From assembly GCF_009711475.1 (NCBI RefSeq), contig NZ_SMMD01000830.1, forward strand, positions 1 to 9,964: a DNA stretch of 9,964 nucleotides. Reading direction: 5' to 3'. This stretch comes from Fulvivirga aurantia. Lineage in GTDB: Bacteria; Bacteroidota; Bacteroidia; Cytophagales; Cyclobacteriaceae. The notes beneath the pieces are model-generated. The model worked only from the letters and a program-made list of their open reading frames with translations, made no database searches and was not told where the DNA came from. Position numbers and translations under genes: made by a program. Below are positions 1-5,982 of this stretch, in pieces (positions within the stretch are counted from its first letter, which is position 1; each line of letters opens with the position of its first letter).

Positions 1-50
1 CCTTCGTATACTCAGGATGACTCACCTTTTTGAGACGGTCTCTTTTATTC
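1..50. repeat. putative end of a dispersed intergenic repeat
   Basis: The reverse strand of 1-20 reads TCATCCTGAGTATACGAAGG. It resembles the TCATCCTGAG...CGAAGG sequences found in many copies between genes in Bacteroidota genomes (recalled pattern, not searched). It is followed by a small perfect inverted repeat, GAGAC-G-GTCTC at 32-42, flanked by T runs. The repeat is cut by the window edge, so its full extent and copy number cannot be judged. The short hairpin with T-rich flank could also act as a weak rightward terminator for a gene left of the window, but its stem is only 4-5 bp. Confidence 0.35.
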
Positions 51-66
51 TCAGTATTTCCTCTTC

Positions 67-801
67 TTAGAAATGGAAATCGTTGCTTTCTAATATATCA
101 TAAGCCAAGGTCTCATTGATGAGTTGGGACTTTGACAAATAATCTTTGTCTGGGTAGTATATAAATAGACAGCTTTTCTCAGCTATCATATTTATAACTC
201 TTTTATGATCCTTCATAGGGATTGACGGGCAACCAAAGCTTCTTCCTATCCTTCCATAAGCTTTTGTATAAGATGGATCTACATAATTAGCCCCGTGCAT
301 TACCACAGCGCGTCTGCGGGCATTATCATTGAAGCCAGGCTCAGAACCATCTAATCTTAGTGAAAGTCCGTGCTTGCCATAGTATTTTTCTGCAGTGATG
401 TAGAATCCCAAGCTGCTACTGTTTGAGTTAGGTACGTTAGAAAATACTTTGGCAAATTCGTTTCCTGTATTTCTACCGTGAGCAACCAGTGAGTTATAAA
501 CAACTTTATTCTCTTTAAGGTCGATAATCCAAAGTCTCTTCTTATTAGAAGAAAGCCTAAAATCGATGATGGTAAGCAAGCTGTCATTGGCTAACTTGTT
601 TTGGCTCTTAAGATTTAAAAAACCAACTAATCCTTTTTTGTAAACTTCGAAATCTGGTTTTTCTCCATCAAATAGAAGGGTCTGGTAACTGTTTTCGATG
701 AAGTGATTGAGGGTAAGTTCTTTTTCTCCTTTTAAATCTGATGCTGATAATTGAAATGTGGCACTCAAAATAGCAGCAAAAACAATAAAAACTTTTCTCA
801 T
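67..801 (-). CDS. Exported murein L,D-transpeptidase catalytic-domain protein (YkuD_2 type)
   Basis: A 244-residue protein predicted to act in the periplasm on peptidoglycan stem peptides. Residues 1-20 form a signal peptide: MRK, a hydrophobic core, then a likely signal-peptidase I site after LSA. The catalytic region occupies roughly residues 80-217. It contains the conserved VVMHGA segment with His169 and the nucleophile motif RSFGCPSIP with Cys191, the pattern of the short YkuD_2 family (PF13645) rather than the classical SHGC(I/V)R motif. There is no LysM or peptidoglycan-binding domain, so substrate targeting must come from the catalytic domain itself. The start at 801 is supported because it places the signal peptide at the very N-terminus. 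It is divergent from a second, larger L,D-transpeptidase across 213 bp. The precise reaction (3-3 cross-linking, trimming or attachment of a partner) is not deducible. The family call is secure. Confidence 0.9.
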   Translation of the reverse strand: MRKVFIVFAAILSATFQLSASDLKGEKELTLNHFIENSYQTLLFDGEKPDFEVYKKGLVGFLNLKSQNKLANDSLLTIIDFRLSSNKKRLWIIDLKENKVVYNSLVAHGRNTGNEFAKVFSNVPNSNSSSLGFYITAEKYYGKHGLSLRLDGSEPGFNDNARRRAVVMHGANYVDPSYTKAYGRIGRSFGCPSIPMKDHKRVINMIAEKSCLFIYYPDKDYLSKSQLINETLAYDILESNDFHF

Positions 802-1014
802 TAATGTGACGATTATTTTTGTTCAAAATGTTTTAAACAGCCAACTCGACAACCAACGATAGTGGGGACAAAATAATTTCAAGACGGATAAATTTTTCTA
901 CCAAAAGCAAAAATTTTTCCTCACAATTGAGGATTCTGTTATACAAACACCCCAAAAAAATGTGCTAAATCACTGATTTTGAGGCAATGGCACACCTTTT
1001 TCTTTATATGAGGT
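802..1014. promoter_or_regulatory. shared upstream region of two divergent L,D-transpeptidase genes
   Basis: This AT-rich intergenic region should hold both promoters. The nonamer AAATTTTTC occurs twice, at 890-898 and 911-919, with starts 21 bp apart, i.e. about two helical turns. The second copy runs into a dyad, TCCTCA-caat-TGAGGA, at 918-933. This arrangement could bind a regulator serving both genes, but AT-rich DNA yields such repeats easily. No clear -33/-7 pair is seen for either gene. A TGATTTTG at 974-981 sits at a suitable distance from the plus-strand start but misses the TAnnTTTG consensus at one base. Confidence 0.35.
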
Positions 1015-2796
1015 ATGTTGGCAGAAAAAATAAAATATCTCATTTATATAAGTATCATAGTCTTGATTAGTAGTTGTAGTGTGCGTAACACTCCTCCCAC
1101 TACCACCAGTCTAACCATAGATACTACTTTTAATAAGTTTCGTAACCAGGTGCAGGCCAAACAGAGGCTTGAGTACTCTCAAAACAGCCTGTCGCTTATT
1201 CCTAAATCTAAGATTAAGTTTTACATCGCTCAATATGTAGATTCTGTAGATGTAAAAAGATACATTAGTGACGATGTAAACAGGACCCACATTGCAAAAG
1301 AACTGAAGGAGCTGTATAGACACAGAGACCATGATCTTATTTGGGTGTCTACCAAAGGTGTTTTAGAGAACTCTACTGTAATGCTGAGTGAGTTATTAAC
1401 AGCTAATCGACATGGGTTTAATACAGCAAATTATAATGCGACTTATCTACTTAACCTTTCTCAAAATGCCTTTAAAAAAGATAGTGACCTCAACTTATTT
1501 GAGCTGATAGACCTTGATCTCAAAATGTCTGCCGCGTACGTGACTTATGCCTGGCATTTATCAAACGGTATGACAGTACCGCAAATCATACAGGGTAGAT
1601 GGAACAGGCAGCGTCATCTTGAGCCTGTGGCAAAGGTATTAGCAGAAAACTCTGTTCAGGATGCTATCGCTTTACTTTCACCAAAAACCGCTGATTATAA
1701 AAATTTACAATCCGCTTTGGAAATGTATGAGGCCATAGCTCACAAAGGTGCGTGGCCTACTTTACCTTCGTCTATCAAGCTGGAAGAAGGTGATACAAGC
1801 AGTTTTGTAATCACCTTAAGAGACAGGCTTATCGCTTCGGGTGATCTTAAAGAAGATAAAATGAGTAACTCTGAAAGGTCGGTATTTGATTACGATTTAT
1901 ACAATGCCGTAAGAAGATTTCAGTACAGACATGGCTTGGCAGTAGATGGAGTTGTAGGTAAAGGAACAATTAGAGCGCTAAACAGATCTGTAGATGAAAA
2001 AATAGCAATGATAAAGCTAAACCTTGAGAGGATAAGGTGGATGCCGTCTGATCTTGGTGAAAAGTATATTTACGTGAACATCCCTGAATTCAAATTATAT
2101 ATAAGAGAACGTGAAGAGTTGGCTTTAGAAATGAGAGTTATAGTTGGAAGCAAAGACAATAACACTCCGGTATTTGATGAAACCCTCGAGCACATCGTTT
2201 TCAGCCCGACATGGAAAGTCCCTAAGAGTATAACTCAGGAAGAAATACTACCAAAAATTAAAAGGGACGTTAATTATTTAAAGAGAGGAAACTATAAGCT
2301 TTACAAAGGATGGTATGGTGGTGACGAACCTTTAAATCCAGACTCTATTGATTGGTCAGTTATTGATGAAAATTCCTTACGTGTAGTTCAACAACCAGGT
2401 CCTGGAAATGCGTTAGGTCGAGTAAAGTTTTTGATGCCCAATAACATGAGTATCTATTTACACGATACACCTGCAGATTATTTATTCAATAAGGAGTACC
2501 GCGCAATGAGCCATGGTTGTATCAGGTTAGAATCACCCGACTTATTAGCTGAATATCTTCTTAGGGAACAAGCCTGGGACAGAGAAAAGATAAATGAACA
2601 TATGTTTAAAGAAGAACCTGTTTGGGTTGGTCTTAGAACTAAGTTACCGGTCTACATAGATTATCGTACTGCCTGGGTCAATAAAGATGGATTGGTAAGT
2701 TTTGGAGAAGATATCTATGGTATCGATCAACTTCAAGCCAGTCCGTGGATAGATAAAAACAATGGAGCCGTAGCTACTATCGGCCAGGCTCCATAG
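1015..2796 (+). CDS. L,D-transpeptidase lipoprotein of the YcbB/LdtD type with peptidoglycan-binding domain
   Basis: A 593-residue periplasmic enzyme expected to form 3-3 cross-links between peptidoglycan stem peptides. Residues 1-21 are a lipoprotein signal with lipobox ISSC and lipidated Cys21. The residues after it (SVRNTPP) lack acidic export-signal residues, suggesting a periplasm-facing lipoprotein. A helical scaffold domain lies at about 90-245, a PG_binding_1 domain at about 263-325 (with RRFQYRHGL and VDGVVGKGT), and the YkuD catalytic domain at about 350-520. HDTP places His483 and SHGCIRL places the nucleophile Cys502. The tail (VYIDYRTAWVNKDG, then DIYGID) is the usual C-terminal segment of YcbB-type enzymes. 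The start is well fixed: an in-frame TGA sits at 1009-1011 and the lipobox follows ATG 1015 at the right distance. GAGG at 1010-1013 is too close to be a good ribosome site. It converges on the oligopeptidase gene. Confidence 0.93.
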   Translation: MLAEKIKYLIYISIIVLISSCSVRNTPPTTTSLTIDTTFNKFRNQVQAKQRLEYSQNSLSLIPKSKIKFYIAQYVDSVDVKRYISDDVNRTHIAKELKELYRHRDHDLIWVSTKGVLENSTVMLSELLTANRHGFNTANYNATYLLNLSQNAFKKDSDLNLFELIDLDLKMSAAYVTYAWHLSNGMTVPQIIQGRWNRQRHLEPVAKVLAENSVQDAIALLSPKTADYKNLQSALEMYEAIAHKGAWPTLPSSIKLEEGDTSSFVITLRDRLIASGDLKEDKMSNSERSVFDYDLYNAVRRFQYRHGLAVDGVVGKGTIRALNRSVDEKIAMIKLNLERIRWMPSDLGEKYIYVNIPEFKLYIREREELALEMRVIVGSKDNNTPVFDETLEHIVFSPTWKVPKSITQEEILPKIKRDVNYLKRGNYKLYKGWYGGDEPLNPDSIDWSVIDENSLRVVQQPGPGNALGRVKFLMPNNMSIYLHDTPADYLFNKEYRAMSHGCIRLESPDLLAEYLLREQAWDREKINEHMFKEEPVWVGLRTKLPVYIDYRTAWVNKDGLVSFGEDIYGIDQLQASPWIDKNNGAVATIGQAP

Positions 2797-2819
2797 GTCT
2801 TCTTGCTCGAGTACCTTAG

Positions 2820-4949
2820 TTATTCAGACACACCAGCCAGGTCAAGTATAAATGCGTACTCTAAAGCTGTTTCTTTGAATTGCTTAAATCTACCGGAAGC
2901 ACCCCCATGTCCCGCATCCATATTAGTTTCGAGAAGTATAGTGTTATCTCCCGTTTTCATTTCTCTCAGTTTGGCTACCCACTTGGCCGGCTCCCAATAT
3001 TGCACCTGAGAGTCGTGTAAACCTGTAGTCACAAGCAAATTTGGATATTCTTGTGCCGAAACGTGATCGTATGGTGAGTAGGAAAGCATATACTCATATG
3101 ATTCCAGCTCGTTAGGGTTACCCCACTCATCATACTCTCCTGTAGTCAACGGGATACTTTCATCAAGCATAGTAGTCATTACATCAACGAAAGGAACGGC
3201 AGCAATCACTCCTTTAAATAAGTCAGGTCGTTGATTTATTACAGCTCCCATAAGCAGGCCACCAGCACTTCCTCCGCGTGCATAGAGCTCTTCTTTTATG
3301 GCATACTTAGAATCGATAAGATATTCTCCACAGTCAATGAAGTCATTAAAAGTATTCTTCTTCTTAAACATCTTACCATCTTCATACCACTCACGCCCTA
3401 GCAACTGGCCTCCTCTTATATGAGCAATGGCGAAAACAAAGCCTCTATCTAACAAGCTCAATCTTACAGAGCTAAATCCTGGATCGATCGTAGCTCCATA
3501 AGAACCGTAGCCATACAATAAAGTCGGGTTGCCTTCAGCTTTCTTTAATGACTTCTTATAAACCAATGAAATAGGTATTTGCACACCGTCACGTGAAGGT
3601 GCATATAGCCTTTTGGTTTCATATTCGTCTGGATTGTAACCACCCACAACCTCTTGCTGCTTAAGCAACGTCTTCTCCCGGGTGCGCATATTGTAATCAT
3701 ACACCGAGCTTGGGGTAGTCATTGAGGTATATCCAAATCTCAATAGTTCGGAATCAAAGTCAAGGTTTACTGAGGTGTAAGCCGTGTAAGCCTCTTCGCC
3801 AAAATCAAGGTAATGTTCTTCTTTGGTTTCCTGATTGATCACTCGAAGGTTGGTATTGCCTTTTTCTCTTTCTTCAATAACCATGTGTTTTTTAAATACT
3901 TCCACCCCTTCTAAGAAAACCTCTTTTCTATGAGGAATTACCTCTTCCCAATTCTCCTTGGCTGTTTTTGTATCAGGAGTTTCCATCAACTTGAAGTTTG
4001 TCGCGTTCCAATTGGTAATCACATAAAACTTATCTTCAAAGTGCTGAATAGAGTATTCCAGACCAGCCTCACGGGTTGTAAATGGTTTAAAATCTCCTTC
4101 GGGATTATCAGCTTCCAAAATACGATAATCGTTGGTAAGGGTGCTGCCAGACCATATCACTAAAAACTTTTGAGACTTTGTTTTATAGATGCCCGTATAG
4201 AAGGTGTCATCCTCCTCCTCATAGATCAACACATCTTCTGTTTTAGAGCCTAGTCGATGTTTAAATATTTGGTTCGACCTTAATGTATTCTCATCCTTCT
4301 TGGTGTAGAAAAGTGTTTGGTTATCATTAGCCCAGGTACTACCACCGGTAGTAAATGGTATCGACATATCTAATATTTGTCCTGTTTTCAGGTTTTTAAC
4401 ATACAGCGTATACTTTCTTCTACCCACTGTATCTACACCATAAGCCAGTAACTCATTATTAGTACTTACATTAAGACCGCCTACGCTAAAATACTCATGG
4501 CCTTCTGCCATTACATTTACATTAAGCATTACCTCTTCTGCTGCCTCTAAGGTTTCTTTCTTCCTGCAATGTATTGGGTACTCTTGTCCTTCTTCAAAGC
4601 GAGTATAGTACCAATAGCCATTCTTTTTATAAGGTACAGACTCATCAGTCTGCTTTATTCTACCCACAATTTCATCATATAGCTTTTCCTGAAAGTTCTC
4701 CGTGTGCTTCATCACGGTATCTGTATATGCATTTTCAGCTTCCAGGTAAGCAATAACTTTTGGATCATTGCGGTCATTCATCCAGTAGTAGTTATCTATC
4801 CTTGTCTGACCGTGTGCCGTAAGTTTTTTTTCTATCTTTTCTGCCTTGGGAGGTACAGGTTTATTCATCTCAGCGTCTTCCTTTTGATTACAACTTGCAA
4901 ACATACTGCAAAGCAACAGGGCAAATAAGGCTAGTGTTATATTTCTCAT
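2820..4949 (-). CDS. S9A family serine oligopeptidase (oligopeptidase B-like), lipoprotein
   Basis: A 709-residue prolyl-oligopeptidase-family enzyme that cleaves short peptides. Residues 1-20 form a lipoprotein signal with lipobox FASC and lipidated Cys20. The next residues (NQKEDAE) contain QKED, similar to the surface-export signal of Bacteroidota lipoproteins. An N-terminal helical part (30-95) and a beta-propeller (about 100-440) precede the alpha/beta hydrolase catalytic domain (445-709). The triad is Ser561 in GGSAGG, Asp646 in GLHDSQV and His681 in AGHGG. The spacings 85 and 35 equal those I recall for E. coli OpB (S532, D617, H652). LTTGEYDEWG and VQYWEPAKW are typical OpB segments. 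Pocket differences: the second Glu of GE.E is Asp607, the position of OpB Asp462 is Gly491, and the RGGGE motif reads RGGQL. Trypsin-like specificity is therefore uncertain. Most related proteins are annotated simply as S9 family peptidase. Confidence 0.93.
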   Translation of the reverse strand: MRNITLALFALLLCSMFASCNQKEDAEMNKPVPPKAEKIEKKLTAHGQTRIDNYYWMNDRNDPKVIAYLEAENAYTDTVMKHTENFQEKLYDEIVGRIKQTDESVPYKKNGYWYYTRFEEGQEYPIHCRKKETLEAAEEVMLNVNVMAEGHEYFSVGGLNVSTNNELLAYGVDTVGRRKYTLYVKNLKTGQILDMSIPFTTGGSTWANDNQTLFYTKKDENTLRSNQIFKHRLGSKTEDVLIYEEEDDTFYTGIYKTKSQKFLVIWSGSTLTNDYRILEADNPEGDFKPFTTREAGLEYSIQHFEDKFYVITNWNATNFKLMETPDTKTAKENWEEVIPHRKEVFLEGVEVFKKHMVIEEREKGNTNLRVINQETKEEHYLDFGEEAYTAYTSVNLDFDSELLRFGYTSMTTPSSVYDYNMRTREKTLLKQQEVVGGYNPDEYETKRLYAPSRDGVQIPISLVYKKSLKKAEGNPTLLYGYGSYGATIDPGFSSVRLSLLDRGFVFAIAHIRGGQLLGREWYEDGKMFKKKNTFNDFIDCGEYLIDSKYAIKEELYARGGSAGGLLMGAVINQRPDLFKGVIAAVPFVDVMTTMLDESIPLTTGEYDEWGNPNELESYEYMLSYSPYDHVSAQEYPNLLVTTGLHDSQVQYWEPAKWVAKLREMKTGDNTILLETNMDAGHGGASGRFKQFKETALEYAFILDLAGVSE

Positions 4950-5036
4950 ATTTATAGGGGATTTTTATAACACAATGAACGAAATTGTTTTGTATGAAAA
5001 TATGTTTTACATGATAGAACGTCAGATAAGGTTATA

Positions 5037-5043
5037 GAAGGAA
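5037..5043 (+). promoter_or_regulatory. ribosome binding site of the small gene at 5049
   Basis: AGAAGGAAA lies just ahead of ATG 5049, with the purine core about 6 bases from the start codon. It is the clearest Shine-Dalgarno-like site in a window where most genes have weak ones, and it supports translation of the 46-codon reading frame that follows. Confidence 0.5.
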
Positions 5044-5048
5044 ATAAT

Positions 5049-5189
5049 ATGGCAAAAAAGGAAAATAGAGAGAATGAACGACCCAAGGTTGAAAAAGACG
5101 AGGTAGCTGATGAAAGGTTTGAGGAAGAAGAAAATGACTTTGGTGGTTTGCCAGACAGAGACCTTAAGAAAAACCTGGGGTGCGGTTAA
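5049..5189 (+). CDS. small highly charged protein of unknown function (46 aa)
   Basis: A short reading frame from ATG 5049 to TAA 5187-5189, preceded by AGAAGGAA. The product has about 25 charged residues out of 46. It starts with a basic MAKKENRENERPK, has an acidic middle (DEVADERFEEEEND, residues 17-30) and ends in a distinct tail, FGGLPDRDLKKNLGCG (31-46), with a single Cys near the C-terminus. It has no membrane segment or signal peptide and is probably cytoplasmic and largely disordered. It lies alone on the plus strand, divergent from the oligopeptidase (99-bp gap), and its stop overlaps the stop of the convergent hydrolase by 4 bp (5186-5189). I do not recognise a characterised family. 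The ribosome site, the codon-like composition and the well-defined tail make a real gene likely; conservation of the GGLP.RDLKKNLGCG tail would decide. Confidence 0.6.
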   Translation: MAKKENRENERPKVEKDEVADERFEEEENDFGGLPDRDLKKNLGCG

Positions 5190-5971
5190 TCAGGCATTGT
5201 ACAAAGCCTTAAAAAATCTTTAATAATTTCTGTGGTTCGTTCCTGTTGCTCGAACATACCCATATGCCCTGTATCTTGTAAAATGTTAACGATGGCTCTT
5301 TTAGGTATCAGCACTTGCTCAGAAGTTTTCTCAATTGGTACCGAAGTATCTTTATCTCCTGCAATAAACGAAATGGGCCCATCGAAGCTATTTAATACAT
5401 CAGTGCGATCAGGTCTGTCTCGCATGGCTTTGGTGTAGCTTATCAGCGTATTTTGTGGAGTTGTAGCTGCTATATCAACTACTTTTTCTATCGTTTTTAA
5501 AAGCGGTTTTCTATTCTTTACATAAAACAAGGGTGGTACAAATGAGGTGACAAAAACTTCGACACCTCTCTTTTCTACAAACTCAATAGCCTTATTTCTT
5601 GATTCTTTCTTTTCTGTATCGTCAGCAAAAGCAGTGGAGTGAAATAAAGAAAAGCCAGTAAATCGATCAGGTTGCGTGTTGACCATTTCGAGTAGCACAT
5701 AACCACCTAAAGAATGACCCACAGCGGCACATTTTTGTATCTCGAGTTTATCTAAGAGGTTTAATACGTGTTTAGCAACATCTTTAATAGTAAAGTCTCC
5801 TGTTGGCAACGGGCTTTTACCAAAGCCAGGCAGATCAACTGTTATTACTCTATAGTCTTCTATAAATGGCTGAGTAAAATCAAACCACATTTCACTGGTT
5901 TCGCAAAAACCATGAATGAAAATAACCGGAAATCCCTTACCAGAATCGGTAAAGAATAAATCGCCTTGCAT
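5186..5971 (-). CDS. alpha/beta hydrolase
   Basis: A 261-residue cytoplasmic alpha/beta-hydrolase-fold protein without signal peptide. HGF at 20-22 provides the oxyanion-hole region and DLPGFGKS follows at 46-53. The nucleophile elbow is GHSLGG with Ser87, the acid is most likely in GDKD (205-208), and the catalytic His is His236 in DTGHMGMFEQ. A cap region spans about 115-190. Motifs and length match the large group of esterases, enol-lactonases and haloperoxidase-like enzymes, but nothing identifies the substrate. It starts 11 bp downstream of the dxs stop codon on the same strand and is probably co-transcribed with dxs; whether this reflects a role in isoprenoid metabolism is unknown. The start at 5971 leaves only a short lead-in (MQGDLFFTDSGKG) before the first strand, as normal for the family. 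Its 3' end overlaps the small convergent gene by 4 bp. Confidence 0.88.
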   Translation of the reverse strand: MQGDLFFTDSGKGFPVIFIHGFCETSEMWFDFTQPFIEDYRVITVDLPGFGKSPLPTGDFTIKDVAKHVLNLLDKLEIQKCAAVGHSLGGYVLLEMVNTQPDRFTGFSLFHSTAFADDTEKKESRNKAIEFVEKRGVEVFVTSFVPPLFYVKNRKPLLKTIEKVVDIAATTPQNTLISYTKAMRDRPDRTDVLNSFDGPISFIAGDKDTSVPIEKTSEQVLIPKRAIVNILQDTGHMGMFEQQERTTEIIKDFLRLCTMPD

Positions 5972-5982
5972 TACAGATTAAG

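Noticed and set aside
814..821. TATTTTTG, a match to TAnnTTTG on the plus strand
   Set aside because: It is almost 200 bp ahead of the transpeptidase start and right beside the start of the opposite gene, in a T-run where a match is likely by chance.
987..1070. 27-codon reading frame starting ATG 987 and overlapping the transpeptidase start in another frame
   Set aside because: No recognisable protein character, and most of it lies inside the lipoprotein signal-peptide coding sequence.
2764..2792. GGAGCC...GGCTCC inverted repeat near the end of the large transpeptidase
   Set aside because: It lies within coding sequence, has a 17-base loop and no following T tract, so it is a poor terminator candidate.
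3930..4163. Open frames opposite the oligopeptidase and dxs genes
   Set aside because: They are antisense shadows of well-supported genes, with no ribosome site or recognisable domain.
5169..5194. CCTG...CAGG followed by five T on the minus strand, after the hydrolase stop
   Set aside because: The stem is only 4 bp with a 13-base loop and lies inside the small plus-strand gene; too weak to call a terminator.
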